A stretch of 64,000 nucleotides of DNA from Acidovorax sp. SUPP3334 (GTDB lineage Bacteria > Pseudomonadota > Gammaproteobacteria > Burkholderiales > Burkholderiaceae_C): assembly GCF_030159055.1 (NCBI RefSeq), contig NZ_BQXQ01000024.1:1-64000 (forward strand). Direction: 5' to 3'. Below, piece by piece: positions 41,332 through 49,884 of the stretch. The notes beneath the pieces are model-generated. The model was not told the origin of the DNA, searched no databases, and worked only from the letters and a program-made list of their open reading frames with translations. The number at the start of each line of letters is the position of its first letter. The stretch's first letter is position 1. Made by a program: the position numbers and the translations under genes.

Positions 41332-42555
41332 TCAGGCCACGGCTGCGGCCTCGTGCAGCGCGGCGATGGCCTCGGCCGCATAGCCCAGGCTGGCCAGCAG
41401 TTCCTGCGTGTGTTCGCCCAGTTGCGGCGGATCGAGCCGCACGCCCATGCGCTGGCCGTCCAGCCGCAGTGGCAGCAAGGTGACGCGTGCGGTGCTGCCC
41501 GCCCGTTCACCGTCGGGCAGCGTGACCTCGGCGAGGCCGCCCGTGGCATTCAGGTGCGGGTCGTCGAAGAGCTGCTCGGGGCGAAGGATGGGAGCGAACG
41601 GCAGTCCGTGCCGCTCGAAGATGGCCGACAGCGCCTCGGCCGTGTGCTCGGCCAGGCGGCGGCGCAACTCGGGCAGCAGCGTGGCGCGGGCACGCACGCG
41701 GTCGTTGTTCAGTGCCAGGGCCGGGTCGGCCTTCAGGTCGGCGTAATCCATGGCATCGCAGAACGTGATCCACTGCGCATCGCTCACGGCCGCCAGAAAG
41801 ATCTGCCCGCCGTCCTTCACGCTGAACACGTCGTACACCGCCCAAGACGAGATGCGGTCGGGCATGGGCGCGGCGGGCTGGCCCGTGACGGCGTACTGCA
41901 TCATGTGCTGGCCGACGAGGAACACGTTGTTCTCGAACAGGGCCGAGTCCACTTCCTGCCCCCGGCCCGTCTGGGCGCGCTGCATGAGCGCTGCCATGGC
42001 GCCGATGGCGCCGAACATGCCGCCCATGATGTCGTTCACGCTGGTGCCCGCACGCAGCGGGTCGCCCGGGCGGCCGGTCATGTAGGCCAGGCCGCCCATC
42101 ATCTGCACCACCTCGTCGAGCGCGGTGCGGTGCTCGTAGGGGCCGGGCAGAAACCCCGCATGGTTCACATACACCAGCCGCTCGTTCAGCCGCGACAAAG
42201 CCGCGTAATCGAGGCCGTACTTGGCCATCACGCCGGGCTTGAAGTTCTGAGCGACCACGTCGGCCGAAGAGGCCAGGCGGATCGCCACCTCCAGCCCCTC
42301 GGGCTTGCGCAGGTCCAGCGCGATGCTTTTCTTGTTGCGGTTGAACATGGGGAAAAAACCCGCACCCGCGCCCAGCAGGTGACGGGTGCGGTCGCCGTCC
42401 ACCGGCTCGACCTTGATGACCTCGGCGCCGAGGTCGGCCAGCACCATGCCGCAGGTGGGCCCCATGACCATGTGGGTGAACTCCACCACGCGCAGGCCCG
42501 CGAGGGGCAGCTTTGCGGACTCGGTGGATGGCGAAGGGTTTGAGGATGCATTCAT
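41332..42555 (-). CDS. CaiB/BaiF family III CoA-transferase
   Basis: Transfers coenzyme A between carboxylic acids. The 407-residue product has the family III start (LPLAGLRVVEFTHMVMGPTC, ADLGAEVIKVEPVDGD), the catalytic Asp region (AGTSVNDIMGGMFGAIGAMA) and the full C-terminal part, so it looks functional. It lies 18 bases downstream of an HMG-CoA-lyase-like gene, a common pair in Burkholderiales: the transferase activates a dicarboxylic or branched acid and the lyase cleaves the CoA ester. The actual acid is not evident. Confidence 0.88.
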   Translation of the reverse strand: MNASSNPSPSTESAKLPLAGLRVVEFTHMVMGPTCGMVLADLGAEVIKVEPVDGDRTRHLLGAGAGFFPMFNRNKKSIALDLRKPEGLEVAIRLASSADVVAQNFKPGVMAKYGLDYAALSRLNERLVYVNHAGFLPGPYEHRTALDEVVQMMGGLAYMTGRPGDPLRAGTSVNDIMGGMFGAIGAMAALMQRAQTGRGQEVDSALFENNVFLVGQHMMQYAVTGQPAAPMPDRISSWAVYDVFSVKDGGQIFLAAVSDAQWITFCDAMDYADLKADPALALNNDRVRARATLLPELRRRLAEHTAEALSAIFERHGLPFAPILRPEQLFDDPHLNATGGLAEVTLPDGERAGSTARVTLLPLRLDGQRMGVRLDPPQLGEHTQELLASLGYAAEAIAALHEAAAVA

Positions 42556-42573
42556 GGGCGCAACGATAAAGGT

Positions 42574-43569
42574 TCAGGCCAGTGCGGCCGAGGCAGCCAT
42601 CCGGGCCGGGGCGGTCTTGGGCAACCCGGCCTGCCAGAGCGTGCCGTGCAGCGTTTCGCCGGCCAGCCAGCCGGCCACCCGCCGGCGCAGCGCCAGCAGC
42701 GCGGGCACATCGAGATGGGTGTCAACCCCCATGCACTCCAGCATGAAAGCGAGGTCTTCGGTGCTGACATTGCCGCTCGCACCGGGCGCATGCGGGCAGC
42801 CGCCGATACCGGCCAGGCACGCATCGAAGCGGGTGATGCCGGTCTGCCACGCAGCGTAGGCGTTCGCCAGCCCCATGCCGCGCGTGTCGTGAAAATGGGC
42901 GCAGGCCAGCCGTTCGCCGACCAGGCCACGTGCCTTTTCGAAAAGGCGCTGCACGCTGGCGGGATCGGCATAGCCGACCGTATCGGCCAGGCTCACGCGG
43001 TCGGCCCCGGCATCGAGCAGCGCCTGCATGAGGCGGAGCACCTCGCTCTCGGCCACTTCGCCCTGCAGCGTGCAGCCGAACGCCGTGCCCACCCCGCCCT
43101 CGATCAGGGTGCGGCTGCTGGCCGCATCGCGCGCTGCACGAATGCGCGCCACTTCGGCCACGACCTCGTCGGGGGTCTTGCGCAGGTTGGCCAGGCTGTG
43201 CGCATGGCTGGCCGACAACGGCACCACCATCAGATCGGCCCGGCATTCGATGGCCCGCTCGGCGCCCCGCAGGTTAGGGACCAGCACCGACGCCACGAGG
43301 CCGGGCAGCGTCCGGGCATGGGCGAGCACCTCGGCGGTGTCGGCCAATTGCGGCAGCAGGCGCGCCGGCACGAAGGAGCCGACCTCGATCTCGCGCTGGC
43401 CCGCCGCGTGCGCCGCATTCACCCACTCGATTTTCCGGTCGGTGGATACGACGGTGGCAATGCTCTGCAGCCCGTCGCGCAGGCCCACTTCGCGGACGAT
43501 CGCATGGGCGCCCTGGGGGGTGCCGTTCGCAGCGTTGCTGGCGGGGGAGCGGTCAGGCATGGGGTTCAC
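42574..43569 (-). CDS. Hydroxymethylglutaryl-CoA lyase family protein
   Basis: TIM-barrel lyase of the HMGL-like group that cleaves 3-hydroxy acyl-CoA esters, 331 residues. It has the N-terminal metal-site VGLRDGLQSIATVV, the SASHAHSLANLRK segment and the signature loop GIGGCPHAPGASGN with the active-site Cys. ATGs at 43569 and 43560 are both possible starts. It is upstream of the CoA-transferase gene in one operon and divergent from a LysR gene 141 bases away. Either leucine-type HMG-CoA or a citramalyl-like CoA ester is possible. Confidence 0.88.
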   Translation of the reverse strand: MNPMPDRSPASNAANGTPQGAHAIVREVGLRDGLQSIATVVSTDRKIEWVNAAHAAGQREIEVGSFVPARLLPQLADTAEVLAHARTLPGLVASVLVPNLRGAERAIECRADLMVVPLSASHAHSLANLRKTPDEVVAEVARIRAARDAASSRTLIEGGVGTAFGCTLQGEVAESEVLRLMQALLDAGADRVSLADTVGYADPASVQRLFEKARGLVGERLACAHFHDTRGMGLANAYAAWQTGITRFDACLAGIGGCPHAPGASGNVSTEDLAFMLECMGVDTHLDVPALLALRRRVAGWLAGETLHGTLWQAGLPKTAPARMAASAALA

Positions 43570-43710
43570 GGCGTCTCCTGGTGGGGTGGGGCTGGGCCAT
43601 TCTAGAAATTCCCGATCATCAATTCATTCCTATTTTTGAACGCCTAAGATTCCACCCCGGAATACCTCATGCGCTTCTTCGCTTCTTCATCCCTCCCCCT
43701 CTGCCCACCC

Positions 43711-44619
43711 ATGCGATTGCCCGACCTGCAAACCCTCAAGCTCTTCGTGGCCGTCTGCGAGCACCGCAACATCGCCCGCGCGGCCGAGCAGGAATCCATC
43801 GTCGGCTCGGCGGTGAGCAAGCGGCTGGCGCAGCTGGAGGACATGCTGGGCACGCGGCTTCTCGTGCGCAAGCGCCACGGCGTCGTGCCCACCGCGGCGG
43901 GCGAAACCCTGCTGGAGCACGCCCGCGCCATGCTCGCCAGCGTGGACCGCATCGAGCGCGACATGGCGGCGTTCGCCACCGGCATCCGCGGGCACGTGCG
44001 CATGCTGGTCACGGCGTCGGTCATGGCGGAATCGCTCGCTGACGACGTCGCGGCGTTTTTGCAAAACCCCGCGCACCGCGACATCCAGGTGAGCATGGAA
44101 GAGCGCGTGAGCCCGGAAGTGGTTCGCGGCATTCGCGAAGGCAGCGCGTCCATCGGCATCTGCTGGGACGCTGCCGATCTGCAGGGGCTGGAAACGCGCA
44201 GCTACCGCCACGACCACCTGGCCATCGTCGCCCACCCCTCGCACCCGGTCGCCCAACGGGACAGCGTGCGGTTTGCCGACGTGCTGGGCTACGAGTTCGT
44301 CAGCATGCCGGCACTCAGCGCCGTGCACGTGTTGCTGGCCCGCGCGGCGGCCGTCGAGGGCCGGACGCTGGTGCACCGCGTGCTGGTGTCCAACTTCGAC
44401 GCGGCACTGCGCGTGGTGCGCGCCAACCTGGCCATCAGCGTCGTGCCCGCCGAGGTGGCGGCGCCGTTCGCAGCGGCCACCGGCGTGAGGATCGTGCCGC
44501 TCGGCGACGCCTGGGCGAGGCGCCGGTTCGCGCTGTGCTTTCGCGGAACGCCGGGCCTGGCGCCTGCCGCGCAGCTGCTGGTGGACCACCTCGTCGCGGC
44601 GGGCGAGGCAGCCGCCTGA
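43711..44619 (+). CDS. LysR-family transcriptional regulator
   Basis: A 302-residue regulator with an N-terminal winged HTH (LPDLQTLKLFVAVCEHRNIARAAEQE, residues about 3-62) and a LysR substrate-binding domain (about 90-295). I used the ATG at 43711, 14 codons inside the open frame, because the HTH then starts at the usual distance. It is divergent from the HMG-CoA lyase / CoA-transferase pair, the normal arrangement for a LysR regulator and its target operon. The gap holds AT-rich sequence around 43610-43640 suited to an operator. Confidence 0.92.
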   Translation: MRLPDLQTLKLFVAVCEHRNIARAAEQESIVGSAVSKRLAQLEDMLGTRLLVRKRHGVVPTAAGETLLEHARAMLASVDRIERDMAAFATGIRGHVRMLVTASVMAESLADDVAAFLQNPAHRDIQVSMEERVSPEVVRGIREGSASIGICWDAADLQGLETRSYRHDHLAIVAHPSHPVAQRDSVRFADVLGYEFVSMPALSAVHVLLARAAAVEGRTLVHRVLVSNFDAALRVVRANLAISVVPAEVAAPFAAATGVRIVPLGDAWARRRFALCFRGTPGLAPAAQLLVDHLVAAGEAAA

Positions 44620-44680
44620 GAGGCTTCGATGGCGTGCGTGGCGAGAGTGCAACAATCCCGTAACACCTGAGTATTTTTAC

Positions 44681-44729
44681 CCTACAGCGCACGTCTGGTG
44701 AAGCTCTTGAGCTATTAAACTTGTAGCAA
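44681..44729 (+). repeat. Two-stem dispersed repeat, copy e (degenerate)
   Basis: It keeps the ACAGCGC box and, 25 bases from AGCGC, GCTA (44711-44714) with TAGC (44724-44727). The outer sequence has drifted from the other copies. It lies between the LysR and HxlR genes. Confidence 0.6.
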
Positions 44730-44822
44730 AATGGGTTCCACGCTATATTCACAGCGTTCCGGCCACAGGGGTCTCGCCCGCCGCCGGATTTCTATCTTTC
44801 TATCGCGCAAGGAGAAGCTTCC

Positions 44823-45128
44823 ATGAGCTCCAAGGAAAACGCCGCCATCAACCAGCTGTTCGAAAAGCTCGAATGCCGCTATGCGTTGCGTGTGCTCTGG
44901 GCCCTTCGCGACGGCCACCCCCAGACCTTCCGTTTGCTGCAGGACAGCGTGGGCGGCATCACGCCCAACACGCTGAACACCCGCATCAAGGAACTGCGCG
45001 AGGCCGGCCTGCTGGACCACGGCAACGACGGCTACACGGTCACCCCCTCGGGCGTGGATCTGCTCAAGCGGCTGTCCGACGTGCAGGCGTTCGCCACACG
45101 CTGGGTCGCGGCCCGGGTCAAGAAGTAA
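44823..45128 (+). CDS. HxlR-family winged-helix regulator
   Basis: A small 101-residue DNA-binding protein, all of it one winged helix-turn-helix of the HxlR type: RYALRVLWALRDGHPQTFRL, then the recognition part GGITPNTLNTRIKELREAGL and the wing HGNDGYTVTPSGVDLL. Some HxlR proteins sense aldehydes or oxidants through an N-terminal Cys; here the only one, Cys18 (LECRYALR), is in a suitable place. A purine-rich ribosome site (AAGGAGAAG) precedes the ATG. Its target is not obvious; no divergent gene adjoins it. Confidence 0.88.
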   Translation: MSSKENAAINQLFEKLECRYALRVLWALRDGHPQTFRLLQDSVGGITPNTLNTRIKELREAGLLDHGNDGYTVTPSGVDLLKRLSDVQAFATRWVAARVKK

Positions 45129-45169
45129 CCTGGAGACGGCGCGGGCCAGAAGGCCGCGCCACCCCCCTC

Positions 45170-45191
45170 ACCCGCGCGCTGCGCGGGTTTT
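45170..45191 (+). terminator. Probable terminator of the HxlR gene
   Basis: CCCGCGC (45171-45177) pairs with GCGCGGG (45181-45187) around a 3-base loop, followed by TTTT. A further GC hairpin (GGCGCGG with CCGCGCC, 45138-45160) lies just after the stop codon. Confidence 0.7.
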
Positions 45192-45200
45192 GGCCTTTTA

Positions 45201-45251
45201 GGGCTGCAGCGCAATAAGCACTAGGGCACTTGGCTATCAATTTAATAGCAA
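45201..45251 (+). repeat. Two-stem dispersed repeat, copy f
   Basis: Contains CAGCGC and, 25 bases from the start of AGCGC, GCTAT (45233-45237), a 7-base loop and ATAGC (45245-45249). It lies between the HxlR terminator and the FKBP gene. Confidence 0.78.
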
Positions 45252-45282
45252 TTGATTGATGGCGCTTTTACAAGGAATTCCC

Positions 45283-45642
45283 ATGGCATTCACCACCACC
45301 CCCTCCGGCCTGCAGTACGAAGACTCCGTCGTGGGCGAAGGCGCCGAAGCCGCGCGCGGCGACCACGTCAAGGTGCATTACACCGGCTGGCTCTACAACA
45401 ACGGCGAGCAAGGCGCTAAGTTCGACTCCAGCCGCGACCGCAACGATCCGTTCGAGTTCGGCCTGGGCGCCGGCATGGTGATCAAGGGCTGGGACGAAGG
45501 CGTTCAGGGCATGAAGATCGGTGGCCAGCGCACGCTGATCATTCCCGCAGCGCTCGGCTACGGCGCACGCGGCGCCGGTGGCGTGATCCCTCCGAACGCC
45601 ACCCTGAAGTTCGACGTGGAACTGCTCGGCGTGGGCCGCTGA
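45283..45642 (+). CDS. FKBP-type peptidyl-prolyl isomerase
   Basis: Speeds cis-trans isomerisation at proline bonds. The 119-residue cytoplasmic protein is a single FKBP domain: VKVHYTGWLYNNG, FDSSRDRNDPFEFGLG, VIKGWDEGVQGMKIGG, then YGARGAGGVIPPNATL and FDVELL at the end, with the aromatic pocket residues in place. It has no signal peptide. I chose the ATG at 45283, preceded by an AAGGAA ribosome site, over an in-frame ATG nine codons upstream. It stands alone behind a dispersed repeat. Confidence 0.95.
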   Translation: MAFTTTPSGLQYEDSVVGEGAEAARGDHVKVHYTGWLYNNGEQGAKFDSSRDRNDPFEFGLGAGMVIKGWDEGVQGMKIGGQRTLIIPAALGYGARGAGGVIPPNATLKFDVELLGVGR

Positions 45643-45885
45643 TCGGGCCATCCAACCGCCCGGCGCATTCAGCGCCAGGCCACCCACCCAGGGGCCGCGC
45701 TTCGAAAGAGGCACGGCCCTTTGCCATTGGCGGCCCAAGGCGTCGCCGTCCGTGCGCTCGTTGCCCCACGCCCCATTTTCACGACCCCTTTGCGCCGCCC
45801 CGGATTTCTTTCACCGCACCCACAACCTTTGGCGATCCCCGGCGCACTCACGACTGCAGAAAAATGACTGCGATCTTCCAATGGA

Positions 45886-46971
45886 GTGAACTTGAAAATT
45901 TCCAAAATTCTGTGGGGTACGTTGCCGGCAACGGCGTTGGTGTTGGCGGGCTGCGGCGGTAGCGACTCGCCCCCGAACGTCACGTCGTTCACGGCCAAAG
46001 CCGTGGTGTCGGACGGGAGCATCGCCGGCACGCAGACCGACGCCAATCTGAAAAACGGCTGGGGCATCGCCTTCAACCCCAACGGCTTCGTCTGGATCAC
46101 GGCGACCAGCACGCAGAAGTCCACCCTTTATGACGGCAACGGTGTGCCCCAGACCCTGGTGGTCACAGTGCCCCCGGCCGGCAGCGCCCCGGCGAACCCG
46201 ACCGGCATCATCTTCAGCGGCACCAGCAGCTTTCCCGTCACCAAGAACGGCGTGACGGGCCCCAGCCGCTTCGTGTTCTCCAGCGAAGACGGCAGCCTCT
46301 CCGGCTGGAGCCCCGCCGCAGACCTGGCCAACTCGATCGTCACCTACCGCGACGGCACGGGCGCCGTGTACAAGGGACTGGCCGTGGCGACCCGCGGCAG
46401 CGCCGATTTTCTGTACGCCACCGACTTTCGCAACAGCAAGGTCGACGTGTTCGACACCACCTTCCAGAAGGTCCAGCTGGCGGGCAACTTCGCGGACCCG
46501 CAGTTGCCGGCGAACTACGCACCCTACGGCATTCAGACGGTCGGCTCGCGCATCTACGTGACCTATGCCCAGCAAGACAGCACCCGGCGCAACGCCGTGG
46601 CCGGCGCCGGACTGGGAGCGCTGAACGCCTTCAACACCGATGGCACGCTGGCGCAGCGCATCGTCGCGCCCGGCGCTCAGCTCAACGCGCCCTGGGGCAT
46701 CGCCCAGGCGCCCGGCGATTTCGCCGGCGCCAGCAGCCGCCTGATCATCGCCAATGAAGGCGACGGCACGCTGCAGGCCTTCGATCCCGCAACGGGCGAA
46801 TGGAAGGGCCCGCTGGCGCAAAAGGACGGAACGACGCTGCAAGTGGACGGCGTGCGCGGGATCGCGTTCGGCAACGGCCTGAACCAGCAGCCGCTGAACA
46901 CGCTGTTCTACGTGGCAGGGCCGAACAAGGGCGTGAACGGCGCCTACGGCCGGGTCGACATCCAGCCTTGA
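45886..46971 (+). CDS. TIGR03118-family lipoprotein (beta-propeller-like)
   Basis: A 361-residue probable lipoprotein with a leader ending LVLAGC (Cys23). The mature part resembles the TIGR03118 family: NLKNGWGIAFNPNGFVWIT, FVFSSEDGSLSGWSP, LYATDFRNSKVDVFD and GALNAFNTDGTL repeat like propeller blades. Its function is unknown. I used the GTG at 45886 because the lipoprotein leader starts there and GGAG lies close; no ATG in this frame is nearer. It stands alone. Confidence 0.82.
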   Translation: MNLKISKILWGTLPATALVLAGCGGSDSPPNVTSFTAKAVVSDGSIAGTQTDANLKNGWGIAFNPNGFVWITATSTQKSTLYDGNGVPQTLVVTVPPAGSAPANPTGIIFSGTSSFPVTKNGVTGPSRFVFSSEDGSLSGWSPAADLANSIVTYRDGTGAVYKGLAVATRGSADFLYATDFRNSKVDVFDTTFQKVQLAGNFADPQLPANYAPYGIQTVGSRIYVTYAQQDSTRRNAVAGAGLGALNAFNTDGTLAQRIVAPGAQLNAPWGIAQAPGDFAGASSRLIIANEGDGTLQAFDPATGEWKGPLAQKDGTTLQVDGVRGIAFGNGLNQQPLNTLFYVAGPNKGVNGAYGRVDIQP

Positions 46972-46981
46972 TCGAGGGCTG

Positions 46982-47020
46982 CGCCCGCCACGGAATCGCG
47001 TTGCGGGCGGGCCTGGTTTT
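46982..47020 (+). terminator. Possible terminator after the TIGR03118 gene
   Basis: CGCCCGC (46982-46988) can pair with GCGGGCG (47003-47009) round a 14-base loop, followed at a short distance by TTTT. The large loop and broken T tract make it only moderate. Confidence 0.4.
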
Positions 47021-47093
47021 CTTGAAGACGGCACGCAACGTGCCGCCTTGCCTCCGATCCCGCTACCGCTTCCATGGCGGGAGCGGCAGCCAA

Positions 47094-47582
47094 TCAGCCG
47101 AACAGTGCCCGGTCCAGCCGGCGATACTTTTCATCGCCCACGAGTTCGCGGATCTTCGGGGCCAGCTCCACCAGGTCTTCGAAGCTCTGCGCTCCCTCTA
47201 CCGCCAGATTCAGCCGAAAGCCGCGCAACCCGAGGCTGGCGGTGATTTCCGTGGCGATGGGATAGGCGGCCTTGTAGCGCTCGGTGGGTGACGGGCCGGA
47301 ATTCGCCACCAGTCCTGCAGCACCTTCGCCAGCGGCGGGCAACCCGTATGCCGCGGCATTCGACAGATCGGGAACTGTTCCGTCGGGCAACGCCAGCAGG
47401 CCTTGCCCGACCATCGCCCGCACGTCGTCCACGGCGATTCCCATGGCCGCGGTGGCGGACAGCACCTGCGCCAGCGTGCGCTTTCCGTCGAACAGGATGA
47501 AGGCCGATCGCTGCCGGGACGTGAGCATCCCGTGGCGGTCTTTGAGGGCCAGATGGCCTGCAGGTGTCTTGACGAGTAGCAC
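47094..47582 (-). CDS. Conserved-looking hypothetical protein, GTG start
   Basis: I do not recognise a named family. The 162-residue product starts with a GTG at 47582 behind a strong AGGGGG ribosome site six bases upstream, which decides the start although the frame is open further. Residues 1-75 look like a compact domain (LLVKTPAGHLALKDRHGMLT, AFILFDGKRTLAQVLSATAA), a form seen in small two-component-linked or effector-binding proteins. An Ala/Gly/Pro linker (about 78-105) and a helical C-terminal part (YKAAYPIATEITASLGLRG) follow. There is no signal peptide or membrane helix. It is monocistronic, convergent with the TIGR03118 gene. Confidence 0.7.
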   Translation of the reverse strand: MLLVKTPAGHLALKDRHGMLTSRQRSAFILFDGKRTLAQVLSATAAMGIAVDDVRAMVGQGLLALPDGTVPDLSNAAAYGLPAAGEGAAGLVANSGPSPTERYKAAYPIATEITASLGLRGFRLNLAVEGAQSFEDLVELAPKIRELVGDEKYRRLDRALFG

Positions 47583-47727
47583 GGTTCCCCCTGATGGTCT
47601 CGGCGGCGGTTGGGGGCATGCGCCCGGGCCGATGTCAGCGCAGCGTCGCACGCAGTCGTGGCTTTGTGAATCCGGGTTTATCCATAACTGTTCGCTCGCC
47701 CGCCGATGCCTTCGGCAGGCCGCCGGA

Positions 47728-49884
47728 TCACGGCCCTGGCGAACGTGGGTCCAGCAACGGCGCCGCGCCTGCCGTGCGCGTGAACAGGCTCACCAGCCAG
47801 GCCGTCACCAGCCCCACCGGCACGCCGAAGACGCCCGCCGAAATCGGCTGGATGCCGAACCACAGGCCGTTGGCCAGCAGCACTGGCGACACCAGGGCGC
47901 GCACCGCTTCCACGTGCGAGAGCAGGTAGTACACCGTCACGCCCAGCCCGCACAGCATGCCCGCCACCGCGCCCTGCCGCGTGGCCCCCCGCCAGAAGAT
48001 GCCCAGCACCATCGCCGGCACGAACGCCGAGGCCGCGAGCGAGAAGGACGCCGACACCATGGGCAGGATTTCCGACCGTTTGAGCGCCGCCACGAATGCG
48101 GCGAACAGCGCGACGGCCAGCAGCGCGAATTTGGACAGGATCACCCGCCGCTCGGGCGAGGCCTTGCGCCTGCTTTCTTGAAAGTACAGATCGCGCACCA
48201 ACGCATTGCTGATGGTGAGCAGCAGCCCGTCGGCGGTGGAGAGCGCCGCGGCAAGGCCGCCGGCCGCCACCAGCCCAGAGATCACATAGGGCAGCCCGCC
48301 GAGTTCGGGCGTGGCCAGCATGATCAGGTCGGCCCCGAAGCGGATCTCGCCGAACTGCACGATGCCGTCGCGGTTCACGTCCTCCACCGACAGCAGCGCC
48401 GTGTCCACCCGCGCCCACTGCCCGATCCAGTTGGGCAAGGCGTCGAACGGGCTGCCGACGAGATTGCTCATGACCTCGAACTTGACCAGCACCGCCAGCG
48501 CCGGCGCGCTGAGGTACAGCAGCGCGATGAAAAACAGTGACCACGCCACCGATGACCGCGCCGCGGCCACCGACGGCACGGTGTAGTAGCGCGTGAGCAG
48601 ATGCGGCAGCCCCGCCGTGCCCACCATGAGGCAGAACATCAGCGCGAGGAAGTTGCGTCGCGTGTCTTCATAAGCACGCTGGGCCTCGGGCGAACCCTGG
48701 GGATCGCCCGCGTAGGGCTGGCTGTGCGGCGGCAGGCCACCCAGCGGATGCGCGCGCTCATCGCTCTCGCGCATCTCGCGGCTCCAGCGCTCGCGGGCCG
48801 TGTCTTCGTCGCGCGGCATGGTGGCCAGTTCGCGGCTGGCGGCCACGATCAGGCCGACATCGGCGTTCTGGTCGCGCAACTGGCGGATACGCTGGCGTGC
48901 CGCTTCGCGCTCGTGCTCCAGCGCCGCCCCCACGTCCTGCAGCCGGGCTTGCAGGTCCTTGGCACGGGCCTGGTAGGCCGCCAGAACCTGCCGCTCGGCG
49001 GGGTCTTCCAGCAACCGGGCTTCCATGCTGGCGATCTTGCCGATCTGTGCGCCGTAAACCAGAGGCGCCAAGGGATTGCCCAGTTGCTTGTAGGCCAGCC
49101 AGGAAACGGGAATCAGGAACGCCAGCAGCACCATCACGTATTGCGCCACCTGGGTCCAGGTGATGGCGCGCATGCCACCCAAGAAGGAGCACAGCAGCAC
49201 GCCGCCCAGCCCCAGCATGATGCCGATCTCGAACTGCACGCCCGTGAGGCGCGAGGCGATCAGCCCCACCCCATAAATCTGCGCCACCACATAGGTGAAC
49301 GAGCACAGCACCGCCGCCAGCGCGGCGATCACGCGTGGCCAGCGCCCGCCGAACCGCACCTGGAAGAACTCCGGGATGGTGTAGAGGTTCATGGCCCGCA
49401 GGTGGGGGGCGATCAGCAACGCCACCAGGCAGAACCCGCCCGTCCAGCCGAGCAGGTAGGCCAGCCCGCCCGCCTGCCCCGGAACGCCCGAAAACCCCTG
49501 CAGGTAAAGCGCTCCGGACAGGCTGATGAAAGAGGCGGCACTCATCCAGTCGGCCGCCGCCGCCATGCCGTTGTAGACCGCAGGAATGCGCCGCCCGGCG
49601 ACGTAATATTCGTCGGCATCGGTCGTACGGCCGTACACGCCGATGGCCGCGTACACCATCACGGACAGGAACAGAAAGATGGGCCCGATCCAGTGGCGCG
49701 ACAAGCCGCGCTGCTCGGCCCAGGCCATGATGGCCAGGAACGCGATCACCCCGGTCACGTAGAGCGCGAGGATGCGGCGCAGCCGCCGACCGTAGGCAGC
49801 CTGCGACGCAGAGTCCGCGGCGCTGTCAGCCACGCGGGTGGGCTCCGTGGGCGGCTGAGGATGTGTGCGAGGCGGCGAGCGCAT
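47728..49884 (-). CDS. Sodium:solute symporter large subunit (VC_2705/TIGR03648-like) with EF-hand loop
   Basis: A 718-residue secondary transporter of the SSS family, partner of the DUF4212 protein upstream. More than twelve hydrophobic helices are visible. Between the early and late helices lies a hydrophilic, helical insert of about 130 residues (283-411 from the start used). Residues 502-513, DVNRDGIVQFGE, match an EF-hand calcium loop at every ligand position. The substrate is probably a short carboxylate; coupling to ppsA fits that. The ATG at 49884 overlaps the DUF4212 gene by 59 bases; a GTG at 49836 is another option. Confidence 0.85.
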   Translation of the reverse strand: MRSPPRTHPQPPTEPTRVADSAADSASQAAYGRRLRRILALYVTGVIAFLAIMAWAEQRGLSRHWIGPIFLFLSVMVYAAIGVYGRTTDADEYYVAGRRIPAVYNGMAAAADWMSAASFISLSGALYLQGFSGVPGQAGGLAYLLGWTGGFCLVALLIAPHLRAMNLYTIPEFFQVRFGGRWPRVIAALAAVLCSFTYVVAQIYGVGLIASRLTGVQFEIGIMLGLGGVLLCSFLGGMRAITWTQVAQYVMVLLAFLIPVSWLAYKQLGNPLAPLVYGAQIGKIASMEARLLEDPAERQVLAAYQARAKDLQARLQDVGAALEHEREAARQRIRQLRDQNADVGLIVAASRELATMPRDEDTARERWSREMRESDERAHPLGGLPPHSQPYAGDPQGSPEAQRAYEDTRRNFLALMFCLMVGTAGLPHLLTRYYTVPSVAAARSSVAWSLFFIALLYLSAPALAVLVKFEVMSNLVGSPFDALPNWIGQWARVDTALLSVEDVNRDGIVQFGEIRFGADLIMLATPELGGLPYVISGLVAAGGLAAALSTADGLLLTISNALVRDLYFQESRRKASPERRVILSKFALLAVALFAAFVAALKRSEILPMVSASFSLAASAFVPAMVLGIFWRGATRQGAVAGMLCGLGVTVYYLLSHVEAVRALVSPVLLANGLWFGIQPISAGVFGVPVGLVTAWLVSLFTRTAGAAPLLDPRSPGP

